Notes: generated by a model not told the origin, from the letters alone. Counted from the stretch's first letter, positions 34,574 to 44,062 are shown. The stretch: DNA of 64,000 nt from Dyella caseinilytica (GCF_016865235.1 NZ_CP064030.1:2852001-2916000), one strand, 5' to 3'. A program made the numbers and translations.

Positions 34574-35743
34574 TCAGAACGCGTTGATGCCGGTCAGTTC
34601 ACGGCCCACCACCAGCTGATGCACCGTCTCAGTGCCTTCATAGGTGATAACCGATTCCAGGTTCAATGCGTGGCGAATCGCGGAGTGTTCGACCGTGATG
34701 CCAGCGCCGCCGAGGATGTCGCGGCATTCGCGCGCGATATCGATGGCCGTGCGGCAATTGTTCCACTTGGCCAGCGACACCTGCGTGGGCTCCATCTTGC
34801 CCGCATCCTTCAAGCGGCCGAGCTGCAGCGACAGCAACTGCGCCGTGGTGATGCGGCGGGCCATGTCGGCCATCTTCAGCTGAACGGCCTGGTTGGCGGC
34901 CAACGGGCGGCCGAACAGGATGCGTTCCTGGGTGTAATCCAGCACTTCCTTCAGGCAGGCCTGAGCAGCACCGATGGGGCCCCAGGTGATGCCGTAACGA
35001 GCCTGCGTCAGGCAGCCGAGCGGGCCCTTGAGACCTTTTACGTTCGGCAGGCGGTTCGCATCGGGCACACGCACGTTGTCGAAGAACAGCGCGGAAGTCA
35101 CCGACGCGCGCAAGCTCATCTTTTTATGCACTTCCTGCGCGGTGAATCCCTTGGTATCGGTGGGGACGATAAAGCCCTGAATACCGTCTTCGGTCTGCGC
35201 CCACACGATCGCAATCTGCGCGATGTTGCCGTTGGTGATCCACATCTTGGCGCCATTGATCACCCAATCGCTGCCATCTTTCTTGGCATGGGTCTTCATG
35301 TTGGCCGGATCGGAGCCGCCATGGGGTTCGGTCAGACCGAAGCAGCCGATCACCTCGCCCGCCGCCATTTTCGGCAGGTAGTGCATCTTCTGCTCTTCGT
35401 TGCCGTAGGCGTAGATCGGGTACATGCAGAGCGAGCTCTGCACCGAAGCGAAACTGCGCAGGCCGGAATCGCCGCGCTCCAGTTCCTGGCAGATCAGACC
35501 GTAGCTGACGCCGTTCATGCCGGCGCAGCCGTACTTTTCAGGGATGGTGGCGCCCAGCAGGCCCAGGCTTGCTACGTCCGGAATCAGTTCCTTGGGAAAA
35601 CGGCCCTGGTCGAAACAGTCGCCGATGATCGGCAGCACTTTTTCATCGACGAAACGGCCCACGGTGTCCTGCACCATGCGCTCTTCATCGGTGAGAAGGG
35701 AACGGACGTCATACAGGTCGAGCGGGTTCAAGCGGGCTGCCAT
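34574..35743 (-). CDS. gcdH: Glutaryl-CoA dehydrogenase
   Basis: The 389-residue acyl-CoA dehydrogenase has the GcdH hallmarks: CFGLTEPHGGSDPANMKT, GAKMWITNG, the arginine in ARYGITWGPIGAAQACL, and the catalytic glutamate in YEGTETVHQLVVGRELTG (about residue 365). It oxidises and decarboxylates glutaryl-CoA to crotonyl-CoA with FAD in lysine and tryptophan breakdown. The ATG at 35743 gives the family length; an upstream frame is available but lacks a ribosome binding site. amaB at 10393-11928 may be in the same route. Confidence 0.94.
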   Translation of the reverse strand: MAARLNPLDLYDVRSLLTDEERMVQDTVGRFVDEKVLPIIGDCFDQGRFPKELIPDVASLGLLGATIPEKYGCAGMNGVSYGLICQELERGDSGLRSFASVQSSLCMYPIYAYGNEEQKMHYLPKMAAGEVIGCFGLTEPHGGSDPANMKTHAKKDGSDWVINGAKMWITNGNIAQIAIVWAQTEDGIQGFIVPTDTKGFTAQEVHKKMSLRASVTSALFFDNVRVPDANRLPNVKGLKGPLGCLTQARYGITWGPIGAAQACLKEVLDYTQERILFGRPLAANQAVQLKMADMARRITTAQLLSLQLGRLKDAGKMEPTQVSLAKWNNCRTAIDIARECRDILGGAGITVEHSAIRHALNLESVITYEGTETVHQLVVGRELTGINAF

Positions 35744-35880
35744 AGAAGTTCCGGAAACGATCGGGGAGCCCGGCATTGTAGCTGGGGCCCCATATTCCGG
35801 TCATGCCGGGCTGCAGCAGCCGTCAGGCTGGAGCCAGCCCGGCTGTGGGCGCGGGCTTAATCCGCTTGCGGGACGGAGAC

Positions 35881-37494
35881 TTACGCCTTTTCCCTGAGAA
35901 TCAGCGAGGCGCCCTTTTCCGCCACCATCATGGTGGCCGCGTTAATGTTGCCCGAGGTGATATTGGGGAAGATCGAGGCGTCGACCACACGCAGGCCCCG
36001 CAGGCCGTGGACCTTAAGGTGCTTGTCGACCACCGATTTTCGCGGATCGCTGCCCATCGCCGCCGAACCGCACAGGTGATAGATCGACCCGCAGTTTTCC
36101 CGGAAATAACTGAGCATGGCTTGATCATCCTGCACGCTTGGCCCTGGCAGCGTTTCCTCCACGGTGACGGCATCCAGCGCCTTGGTCGCCATGATGCGGC
36201 GGATCAGCCTGCTGCCCTGAATGGCCTCGACAATATCTTTGTCGGTGCTGAGGTAGTTAGGATCGATCAGCGGCGCATCTTCCGCACACTTGGATGCAAT
36301 GCGCACGCTACCGCGGCTGGTCGGGCGGCAGGGGTTGAAGCACAACAGGAAGCCCGGATACGGCTCCGGCTTGATCGTGGCCTTGCTGCTTTTGGGAATC
36401 TGGTACGACAGCGGATTGAAGTACAACTGGAGATTGGGATGTTGTTGCGCGTCGTCGCCCCGGAAGAATCCGCCCGACTGATTAACGCTCATCGCCAGCG
36501 GACCGCTGCGGTTTAGGTAGTACTGCAATCCCACCTTCATCTGCCCGAACCAGGAACGCAGCTCATCGTTGAGTGTGGGAACGTTAGCCTTGTAGTAATA
36601 ACTGACGCACAGATGATCCTGCAGATGTGCACCCACTGCGGGCAGGTTATGAACGGTGGGAATACTGTGCTGATCAAGCAGCAGCTTGTCGCCAACACCC
36701 GACAGCTGCAGGATCTTGGGGGTGCCGACAGCGCCGGCGGCGAGAATCACTTCACGATTGGCGCTGAAATCCTGCTGCTGACCTTGCTGCGTCGCACGCA
36801 CGCCCATGGCGCGGCCTTCGGCGTCAAACAGCACGCGTTCGACTAATACCTCTGTTTCAACACGCACATTGCTGCGCTTCATCGCCGGATGCAGGCAGGC
36901 GAAGCTGCTGGAACTGCGTTCGCCGTGACGGGTGTTGAGATCGTAGATCCCGGAGCCTTCAAACTGCGCACCATTGAAGTCCCGGCTGCGCGGATAGCCA
37001 AGCTCATCGCAGGCGGCGAGGAAGGTATCGCAGATCGGGTGTGTCTTGCCGCGCATCGAGCTGATGTGGATCGGGCCGTGCCCACCGTGGTACTCGCTAT
37101 CGCCTTCCGGGTGGGTTTCCAACTGGCGAAAATACGGCAGCACATCGCGCCATGCCCAACCGTCATTGCCACCGGCGGCCCAATCGTCGAAGTCATGCGC
37201 CTGACCGCGCACATAGATCATCGCGTTGATCGAACCCGAGCCACCCAGCGCCTTGCCGCGCGGCGCATACAGCTTACGGCCGCCAAGCTGAGGCTGTGGT
37301 TCGGAGTAGTACATGTAGTTGTACTGTGAGTTGTAGTACAGCTTGACAAAGCCGCCCGGCATTTTGATCCACGGGGAGTTGTCCTTGCCGCCAGCCTCCA
37401 GCACCAACACTGAGTATCGGCCCGACTCACTGAGCCGATTGGCAAGGATACAACCGGCAGAACCGGCACCAACAATGATGTAGTCGTATGTCAT
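35881..37494 (-). CDS. GMC family FAD oxidoreductase (choline dehydrogenase-like)
   Basis: With the ATG at 37494 the product is 537 residues. It opens YDYIIVGAGSAGCILANRLS (FAD-binding GxGxxG) and has the GMC signature 1 (PRGKALGGSGSINAMIYVRG) and signature 2 (GAVGTPKILQLSGVG). The C-terminal active site has HLCGSAAMG with a catalytic His and SGNINAATMMVAEKGA with the Asn. It oxidises an alcohol to an aldehyde or ketone, passing electrons to quinone or another acceptor. It is the last gene of the five-gene operon and would generate the aldehyde for the AldA-like enzyme or act after the enolase-superfamily protein. Confidence 0.92.
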   Translation of the reverse strand: MTYDYIIVGAGSAGCILANRLSESGRYSVLVLEAGGKDNSPWIKMPGGFVKLYYNSQYNYMYYSEPQPQLGGRKLYAPRGKALGGSGSINAMIYVRGQAHDFDDWAAGGNDGWAWRDVLPYFRQLETHPEGDSEYHGGHGPIHISSMRGKTHPICDTFLAACDELGYPRSRDFNGAQFEGSGIYDLNTRHGERSSSSFACLHPAMKRSNVRVETEVLVERVLFDAEGRAMGVRATQQGQQQDFSANREVILAAGAVGTPKILQLSGVGDKLLLDQHSIPTVHNLPAVGAHLQDHLCVSYYYKANVPTLNDELRSWFGQMKVGLQYYLNRSGPLAMSVNQSGGFFRGDDAQQHPNLQLYFNPLSYQIPKSSKATIKPEPYPGFLLCFNPCRPTSRGSVRIASKCAEDAPLIDPNYLSTDKDIVEAIQGSRLIRRIMATKALDAVTVEETLPGPSVQDDQAMLSYFRENCGSIYHLCGSAAMGSDPRKSVVDKHLKVHGLRGLRVVDASIFPNITSGNINAATMMVAEKGASLILREKA

Positions 37495-37527
37495 GGATGA
37501 AAATGCCGGAAACGTTTGAGGGAACAC

Positions 37528-38745
37528 TCAGCCGCGGGCGGGCGAGTGATCTTTGACATCAGCAGGATTTGGCGCCATCTGCAGATGCAGGCGTTCACCG
37601 TTGTAAGGCGAGTGCTTGCGCACGACGTCCATATTCAGCTCGACGCCCAGACCCGGCTCTGTCGAGGGAATGATGTAACCGTCCTCCCACTGCAACGGCT
37701 TCTTGAGCACTTCGGCATGGAAACCGTCCCAGGTGCCAATGCTTTCCTGGATCAGGAAGTTCGGCGTGCAGGCTGCGAGCTGGAAACTGGCGGCAGCACC
37801 AACAGGACCGTTGTAGAGATGTGGCGCGATCTGCGCGTAGTACACCTCGGCCATGCTGGCGATCTTCTTCGCTTCGAGCAGGCCGCCGCAGCGGCCAACA
37901 TTCATCTGCAGAATCGATGCGCCGCCGGCCTGCAACAACTTGAAGAATTCGTACTTGGTGGTGAGGCGCTCGCCAGTCGCAATTGGAATCGAGGTCTTGG
38001 TTGCAACTTGCGCGATGGCCTCTTCCTGGCCCGGAGGTACGGGCTCTTCGAACCATAGCGGGTCGTACTTCTCCAACCGCTTGGCCAGACGAATCGCGGA
38101 AGATGGCACCATCTGACCGTGCGTGCCGAACAGCAAATCACAGCGATTACCCACCGCATCACGAATCTTGCGACAGAATGTTTCGCAACGCTCAAGCACA
38201 TCGAGCGAGATCTGGTGACCGGAATACGCGGTGTACGGGCCAGCGGGATCGAACTTCACCGCAGTGAAGCCCTGCTCCATCGCACGCACTGCGTATTCCG
38301 CGGCCAGATCCGGATCGCTGTAGTCGTACTCGCCTTTGCTGTTGACCGGATACAGGTAGGTATAAGAGCGCAGGCGCTCGTTCACCTTGCCACCCAGCAA
38401 TTCGTAAACCGGTTTGTTGGCGGCCTTGCCGATGATGTCCCAGCAGGCCATCTCCAGGCCGCTGACCACACCCATCATGGTGAGATCGGGACGCTGGGTG
38501 AAACCGCTTGAATACGCCTGGCGGAAGAAACGTTCGACGTGATGGGGATCGTGATCGAGCAGATAGCGTTCGAACACATCCTCGATGATCGGCACCATGG
38601 CCTTGGGATGGAAGGTGGCGGCGTAGATTTCGCCCACGCCCTCGATACCATCGTCCGTTCTCAGCCTCACGAAAAGCCAATACATGCCACCGATATGCGG
38701 CGGCGGCACGGCAACAACGTGTGTTTCCAGAGCAACGATTTTCAT
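37528..38745 (-). CDS. Enolase-superfamily (MR/MLE) sugar-acid dehydratase-like protein
   Basis: The 405-residue protein aligns by eye with D-galactonate dehydratase: KIVALETHVVAVPP, the barrel start VSGLEMACWDIIGKAANKPVYELLGG, KFD at 164-166, WFEEP with E233/E234, ATGER with E259, APH with H309 and E334. The position of the first metal ligand Asp in DgoD (DFHGR) is G207-T-H209-G-Q here, so one ligand appears to be missing while the catalytic-site His is kept. It may act on an aldonic or related hydroxy acid, or a different reaction. It starts 4 bp inside the MFS gene stop (ATGA) and is central to the operon. Confidence 0.85.
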   Translation of the reverse strand: MKIVALETHVVAVPPPHIGGMYWLFVRLRTDDGIEGVGEIYAATFHPKAMVPIIEDVFERYLLDHDPHHVERFFRQAYSSGFTQRPDLTMMGVVSGLEMACWDIIGKAANKPVYELLGGKVNERLRSYTYLYPVNSKGEYDYSDPDLAAEYAVRAMEQGFTAVKFDPAGPYTAYSGHQISLDVLERCETFCRKIRDAVGNRCDLLFGTHGQMVPSSAIRLAKRLEKYDPLWFEEPVPPGQEEAIAQVATKTSIPIATGERLTTKYEFFKLLQAGGASILQMNVGRCGGLLEAKKIASMAEVYYAQIAPHLYNGPVGAAASFQLAACTPNFLIQESIGTWDGFHAEVLKKPLQWEDGYIIPSTEPGLGVELNMDVVRKHSPYNGERLHLQMAPNPADVKDHSPARG

Positions 38746-40049
38746 GCGGACTCCCTTCGATTGATGCGCTTTTGCAGAGTGCAAGCGGCGATGACGCCGA
38801 GCACGCCCACCACGGCGATGTACGAGTAATAGAGTTGGTAGCCGAGTGCGCCACCGAAATGCTGAGTCAACCATCCATTGAGAAGCGGAACGTAGGTATC
38901 CGGTGAATAGCCGATGACCGACACGATGCCGATGGCCAGGCCGGTCACACGAACCGGCACGTTGCATACATCGAGAATGGCCCAGTACAGGCCTCGTATC
39001 GCGTACGCCATCAAACCCACGAATATCACGAAGCCTGCTGCGACCACCCCACTCTTCAACATGGGCGCTGCCACCAAACCGATGACCCCCAGGGTCGCCA
39101 GAGCGATCGCGACGGTAAGCACGCGCAGGTTGGTAAACAAATCACCCAGCCAACCGCCGCCAATGCCTCCGAACGGCCTTGTCCAGAGTTTGATCGTGGT
39201 GATACCCGCTGCGGCAGCCGCGGCGAATCCGAAACCGTCCAGCTCCAGATAGGCCGAAAAACTGTAGGTCACCACAAACAGGTGATAACCACAGAAGATG
39301 ATCGCTGCCATCAGCCACAATTCCGGGATCTTGCTGAGCATCGCCAGATCACTCAGCAGGTTGCCGCGCTTGGTCTGCGCGACTTCGTCGAGCTGCCTTG
39401 GCGCAGAGGGACTCGGCAGAATGGCCACAATCAAACCCAGTGTCAGGCACAAATACGCGTACACATGGATGACGTGCTGGAATCCTTCCCCGAGTGTCTG
39501 ACCTTCAACTTTCGTGTAATGGGTAAACAGCTTGTAGACAAGCGTCGCCAGCGTCGCCTCGACCAAGCCTCGACCACCGTCCAGAAAGCCAAAGAAGCGC
39601 CCCTGCTCTTCCTTGGTCGCAAGACTTTTGAGCCGCTTCAGCAAAGCAGCCCAGAACGTGAGTCCTGTGGTGAGTCCAAATCCGATAAAGATCAACAGCA
39701 GATAACGAAAGCTTGGAAATGTCGCGTACCACAAAGCAAGCGCGCCGGTGCCAAGGAGCGAAAATGAAATCAGCACTTTTGCAGGCACCCGGTCGGCAAG
39801 CCAGCCACTGGGGATATAGCTCAGCACTAAAGCCCAGCCCAACCCTGAGTACAGGTATCCGAGCTGCATATCGTCAATGCCAAGCCCCACCAGCATGCTG
39901 CTCTGATAAAGCTGACGCAGATACAGCACGGGATAGATGGCGCCCGCCGCGATCACCAGCAGTGCAAGCTGGCTATAGCGATAAAGCTTGCTGCCCTGGC
40001 CCACCGAATCGACCTGTTCGGCCACGTTCTTTTTGATTTTTGCATCCAT
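38742..40049 (-). CDS. MFS transporter, probably for a sugar acid
   Basis: With the ATG at 40049 the product is 435 residues with 12 predicted helices. GAGG lies 9 nt before the ATG; the TTG at 40055 is an unlikely start. MFS motif A-like sequence is SGWLADRVPAKVLISF and the central loop has EEQGRFFGFLDGGRGLVEA, as seen in oligosaccharide or organic-acid importers. The 4-bp ATGA overlap with the enolase-superfamily gene and the 2-bp gap after the aldehyde dehydrogenase show a tight operon. The likely role is proton- or sodium-coupled uptake of the operon's substrate. Confidence 0.9.
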   Translation of the reverse strand: MDAKIKKNVAEQVDSVGQGSKLYRYSQLALLVIAAGAIYPVLYLRQLYQSSMLVGLGIDDMQLGYLYSGLGWALVLSYIPSGWLADRVPAKVLISFSLLGTGALALWYATFPSFRYLLLIFIGFGLTTGLTFWAALLKRLKSLATKEEQGRFFGFLDGGRGLVEATLATLVYKLFTHYTKVEGQTLGEGFQHVIHVYAYLCLTLGLIVAILPSPSAPRQLDEVAQTKRGNLLSDLAMLSKIPELWLMAAIIFCGYHLFVVTYSFSAYLELDGFGFAAAAAAGITTIKLWTRPFGGIGGGWLGDLFTNLRVLTVAIALATLGVIGLVAAPMLKSGVVAAGFVIFVGLMAYAIRGLYWAILDVCNVPVRVTGLAIGIVSVIGYSPDTYVPLLNGWLTQHFGGALGYQLYYSYIAVVGVLGVIAACTLQKRINRRESA

Positions 40050-40051
40050 GA

Positions 40052-41476
40052 TCAATACCTCATGACCACAAGGCGGGTCTGGGTGAACTCGAGCATCCCG
40101 TGCTTGCCGTCATCGCCGCCGAGACCGGAACGCTTCCAACCGGCGTGAAAACCCTGATACGGATCGGCCGGCGTGCGATTCACGTACAGTTCGCCCGCCT
40201 CAATGCGATTGGCAACCTTGAGCGCCGTGCGGTAGTTCTCGGTGTAGAGCACGGAAGAAAGACCGAACTGATGGTCGTTGGCCATCTGCAGGGCTTCATC
40301 CAGCGCGTCGTAACGAAGCACTGGCAAAACCGGTCCGAAGATCTCTTCCTGCACGATCTCCATATCCTGTCGGCAATGGCTCAACAGCGTGGCCGGGTAG
40401 AAAAAGCCACTGCCTTCCGGCATCACGCCACCAGCCTCAAGCGATGCACCTTCGGCTATGGCGCGCGTGACCTTTGCATGCACTTCACGTCGTGCGCGAT
40501 CGCTGACCAGCGGCCCCATGCGCGAAGGATCTTCGGCGCGATCGCCGATACGGATCGCGGCAAACTTTTCGCGCAACAGTGCGAGAAAACGATCATGCAC
40601 GCTGGTGTGCACATAGACGCGTTCAATGGCGGTGCACAGCTGGCCGCAGTGCGTGGCCTTGGAGGCCGCAATCGCACTGGCTGCTTGCTCCAGATCTGCA
40701 TCCGGCTCGATGATGGCCGGCGTCTTGCCACCAAGTTCCAGCGAAGGCTTGGCGATATTTGCCTTGCAGTACTCCAACACCGCTCGGCCGACACCCACGC
40801 TGCCGGTAAGCGTAATCATGCCAACGGCTGGTTGCGTACAAAGCAACGCCGCCTTTTCATGCTGCATGGCTACGACGTTCACCACGCCCGGCGGCAAACC
40901 TGCCTGCTCAACAACCCGGGCGATTTCGAATGCGCACAGTGGTGTGTTGTTGCTGGGGCGTACGACCACGGTGTTACCGGTGATCAGTGCCGGCGCAATC
41001 TTGCGCATCAGCGTGTAAACGGGATAGTTGAACGGAATCAGGCAAGCAACGACACCGATCGGTTCGCGTTGCAGCAGGATCGTCTCGTCCGCGCTATCGC
41101 TGGGAATCACCTCACCTTCGATGCGGCGTGCCCATTCGGCGTGATAACGGGTAATTTCCGCTGCGTAGACAGCTTCGTTGCTGGCATCGGCAAGACTCTT
41201 GCCTGATTCACTGGCCAATGCCGCTCCAATGGCTGAAGCATTGGTCACCATCGCATCTGCCAGCTTACGCAGATAGTTGGCGCGCTCAATGGCAGGCAGC
41301 CGGCCCCATTCGCGTTGCGCGCGTGCGGCAACGGCAACGGCATCCAGCACCTGCGTCGGGCTTGCCGCATCGATTTCGGCAATGCACGCGCCGGTAGCCG
41401 GGTTGTATACGGGGATCGGGGGTTCACCGCCCGCATCGACGAATACGCCGTCGATGAAATTTCGTTCGTTGCGCAT
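40052..41476 (-). CDS. Lactaldehyde/glycolaldehyde-type aldehyde dehydrogenase
   Basis: The 474-residue protein resembles E. coli AldA (479), including the C-terminal QGFHAGWKRSGLGGDDGKHG. The general base is E247 in SLELGGKTP and the nucleophile C281 in CGQLC. IPFNYPVYTLMRKIAPALITGN is the usual NAD loop. It oxidises a short hydroxyaldehyde such as lactaldehyde or glycolaldehyde to its acid. Translation starts at the ATG at 41476 with GGAAA upstream. The gene is second in the operon, after the porin and before the MFS gene. Confidence 0.92.
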   Translation of the reverse strand: MRNERNFIDGVFVDAGGEPPIPVYNPATGACIAEIDAASPTQVLDAVAVAARAQREWGRLPAIERANYLRKLADAMVTNASAIGAALASESGKSLADASNEAVYAAEITRYHAEWARRIEGEVIPSDSADETILLQREPIGVVACLIPFNYPVYTLMRKIAPALITGNTVVVRPSNNTPLCAFEIARVVEQAGLPPGVVNVVAMQHEKAALLCTQPAVGMITLTGSVGVGRAVLEYCKANIAKPSLELGGKTPAIIEPDADLEQAASAIAASKATHCGQLCTAIERVYVHTSVHDRFLALLREKFAAIRIGDRAEDPSRMGPLVSDRARREVHAKVTRAIAEGASLEAGGVMPEGSGFFYPATLLSHCRQDMEIVQEEIFGPVLPVLRYDALDEALQMANDHQFGLSSVLYTENYRTALKVANRIEAGELYVNRTPADPYQGFHAGWKRSGLGGDDGKHGMLEFTQTRLVVMRY

Positions 41477-41649
41477 AGATGTTTCCAACAAAAGTGGTCC
41501 AGCGATCGAGTCAGACAGACCCGCAGAGCGCGAGCTCAAGAAGTCGCGCCCAAACTCTTAAAAAGTGATGAATGGATAAGGCGTCTGTCTGCGGGCGATC
41601 GGCTTTCGAGAACCAAAGCGACAAGCGCCACAACTTCCGCCTTGTCACG

Positions 41650-42831
41650 TCAAAAGTAGTAGCCGATGTTCAAGTACAACTTGCCTCGCCAGCGGTTGAG
41701 TCCGCCCGCGGCAAGACTTTGTGTGTAGCTGCTGCCGCCGATATAGGGATCGTTGCGCCCGTTGATCCACTCAAGGTAGATGCTGAGCGGCTTGAGCGAG
41801 AACGACGTACCGAGGATGTAACGCTGCGAATTGTGGAAGGCTGGATTGGACTTCTCGTACAAACTGTAGGAGTTGTAGAACGTCAGGTTCTTGATCCAGC
41901 CACCCAGAAAACTGTCGGCAAAGGTGTAGCTAAAATTGCCGGCATAGAAGTTGCCGCGCGTCGCCAGATTGAAGGTACCGTCGTAGCCACCGACGGTGAT
42001 GGTCTGCTCGCCGTTGGGATTCCTGGGTGCCATCTGCTGGCGGGCATATTGCAGCTTGGTGCCCCAGCCATTCTTCGTTGCGGCATAGTGAACGGCGTAC
42101 GCGTTGCGCCGGCCGTAACGCTGCGTGTCGTAGTTATAGAGGCTGGAAGTGAGTAGCGAGAGACCTACCTCACCCTTCCAATTGCCGAGGCGCGTCTTGC
42201 GCGCCAAGCGTCCGACGAACACATCGCGCTCTACATTGTGAGTGCCGCCCGCTATTCCGGGATCGGCTGGTGTTACCACTACGGAATAGGTCGTACCCCG
42301 ACTGGTTCCTTGTCCCGACCACGCCTGGCGTGCGTAGTAACCGACCTGCAGGTTCCAGTCATCCGTGTTCTGGGTGTATTTACCACCCAGCATATAGATG
42401 TCTTCCATGCCGACGAGATTGCCGAGCGTTTCATAGAATGTGCTGCTGTAGAGCGGCTGCAATCCGAATGGAACCTTGTTCAGGCCAAGCTCAACTTGAT
42501 GCTGAGGATCGAAGCGATAGCCGATCCATGCATATTCGATGAAGCGGATATCGCCGAAATGGTGCACGTACTGATAGGGATACTCGGCCCCATAAAAACG
42601 ATAGCGTGCTGCACCGATCCAACTGTCGGACGTATAGGTCGCGCGCAGCATGACGGTGTCTAGCCCTATGTTGTGGATGTTGCGCTGGGACTCCTGATCT
42701 GCTCGCACGCGGACGGCACCGCCAAGATCCCAGTTCTCATCCACTTTGACGGCCAGGGCGGGAGCGCTCAGGGCGAGTAGCGACGTAAACAGCAAGCCCG
42801 CGTAATGTCCCGGTAATCGTCCTTGGTGCAT
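41650..42831 (-). CDS. Outer-membrane beta-barrel porin
   Basis: The 393-residue product has a Sec signal (LLFTSLLALSAPALA, cut near residue 34) and then alternating amphipathic strands rich in aromatic residues. The C-terminal strand KLYLNIGYYF ends in Phe, the BAM signal. It probably forms a 16-strand channel. The first gene of the operon, it would admit the same substrate as the MFS transporter. The porin lies 173 bp before the aldehyde dehydrogenase start, so a separate or internal promoter is possible. It is divergent from the EamA gene. Confidence 0.82.
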   Translation of the reverse strand: MHQGRLPGHYAGLLFTSLLALSAPALAVKVDENWDLGGAVRVRADQESQRNIHNIGLDTVMLRATYTSDSWIGAARYRFYGAEYPYQYVHHFGDIRFIEYAWIGYRFDPQHQVELGLNKVPFGLQPLYSSTFYETLGNLVGMEDIYMLGGKYTQNTDDWNLQVGYYARQAWSGQGTSRGTTYSVVVTPADPGIAGGTHNVERDVFVGRLARKTRLGNWKGEVGLSLLTSSLYNYDTQRYGRRNAYAVHYAATKNGWGTKLQYARQQMAPRNPNGEQTITVGGYDGTFNLATRGNFYAGNFSYTFADSFLGGWIKNLTFYNSYSLYEKSNPAFHNSQRYILGTSFSLKPLSIYLEWINGRNDPYIGGSSYTQSLAAGGLNRWRGKLYLNIGYYF

Positions 42832-43186
42832 GGTGATGGCATCCGTTGCTTGGCTGAGACCGCCGCGACAGCGGGCGGTACCCTGTACTGTCGCCAGTCG
42901 GCATGTGCTGAGCCTCTCCCCCGGCAAAGCGCACATGAGCAACAAGACTCATGCTTTGCAGTGCAAATAGTCCGCTTCGGCAGGGCATTGGCTAATGCCT
43001 TTAGAGACTATCCATGCACATGAATGCGAAGCTATGGGACTATCCTTAAAATCCCCACTGCCCCTTTCGATACGCTCCTTGTTCAATGGACATGACGCCC
43101 CAACGCCTCAAGCTCCGATGCTTCATCGCGCCACATCATCACTTCCCGCCTCATCACTTCCCGTCGCGAGTCGGACTGGAACCCTC
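42832..43186. promoter_or_regulatory. Divergent regulatory region with repeated half-sites
   Basis: This 355-bp gap separates the porin operon (leftward) and the EamA gene (rightward). It contains GACTATCC at 43006-43013 and again at 43038-43045, 32 bp apart (about three turns), and the inverted word ATAGTCC at 42967-42973. A GGCATT-GGCT-AATGCC palindrome is at 42984-42999. Together they suggest a shared operator array; no regulator gene is adjacent. The EamA reading frame is open back to 42995, so part of the region could be coding if an earlier start is used. Confidence 0.5.
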
Positions 43187-44062
43187 ATGATTAAGGGTGT
43201 GCTGCTTGGCTTCGCCAGTTTTGCCGCGTACGCGATCAGCGACGCCTTCGTCAAATCGCTGCACGGCTCCATCCCGCCTTATGAATCGGTGTTCTTTGGT
43301 GCATTGTTCGGATTGACTGCGCTTCCCTTCATCATGAGCAAGGGCGATCGCTGGCGCGATGTGGTCGTGGCAAAGCGGCCATCCCTGTGGTGGGTGCGCG
43401 CGACGGCGGGGGCGATTGGCAATATTGCTTCCGTCACGGCCTTCACGCTGCTACCGATGGCGGAAGTGTTCACGATGATCTTTCTGATGCCGATCTTCGT
43501 GACGATCCTGTCCGTGCTCTTCTTGAAGGAACACGTTGGCTGGCGGCGCTGGCTCGCTGTGTTCGTCGGCTTTGCTGGTGTGCTGGTGGTGTTGCGCCCC
43601 GGCTTTCGCTCGCTCGGTGTGGGGGATATCGCGGGCTTGGTCTGCGGATTGTTCGCAGCCGCCTCAGTGGTAGCGCTGCGCGTCGCAGGGCCACATGAAA
43701 AGCGCATCAGCCTGTACGGCGCGGGTGTCATGGGGCCACTGATCATCGGCGGATTGCTGATGATTCCCCATTTCAGCTGGCCGAACTGGCACGAATGGGA
43801 ATTGTTGGCCGGTTACGGATTGCTGGCCGCGCTGGCCGGCGTGCTGCTGATGTATGCCACGCTGATAGCACCTGCCAATCGGGTCGCGCCCACGCAATAT
43901 AGCCAAATGCTCTGGGCTATCGGATTCGGTTATTGGCTGTTCGGTGACAAGCTTGACTACCCGATGCTGATAGGCATCGTGATGATTCTCGGCGCGGGTC
44001 TCTTTACTTTGGTCCGCGAAGAAAAGGTCACCTCATGGTGGAAACGCACCAAGATGGTTTGA
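43187..44062 (+). CDS. EamA/DMT family transporter
   Basis: The ATG at 43187 gives a 291-residue protein with ten predicted helices in two EamA halves (IKGVLLGFASFAAYAISDAFVKSLHG; ARPGFRSLGVGDIAGLVCGLFAAASVVALR). Length and layout match RhaT/YdcZ-like drug/metabolite transporters. The direction of transport and the substrate are unknown. Earlier in-frame starts (42995, 43118) would add a soluble extension with low protein character. It is divergent from the porin operon and may handle a related metabolite. Confidence 0.87.
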   Translation: MIKGVLLGFASFAAYAISDAFVKSLHGSIPPYESVFFGALFGLTALPFIMSKGDRWRDVVVAKRPSLWWVRATAGAIGNIASVTAFTLLPMAEVFTMIFLMPIFVTILSVLFLKEHVGWRRWLAVFVGFAGVLVVLRPGFRSLGVGDIAGLVCGLFAAASVVALRVAGPHEKRISLYGAGVMGPLIIGGLLMIPHFSWPNWHEWELLAGYGLLAALAGVLLMYATLIAPANRVAPTQYSQMLWAIGFGYWLFGDKLDYPMLIGIVMILGAGLFTLVREEKVTSWWKRTKMV

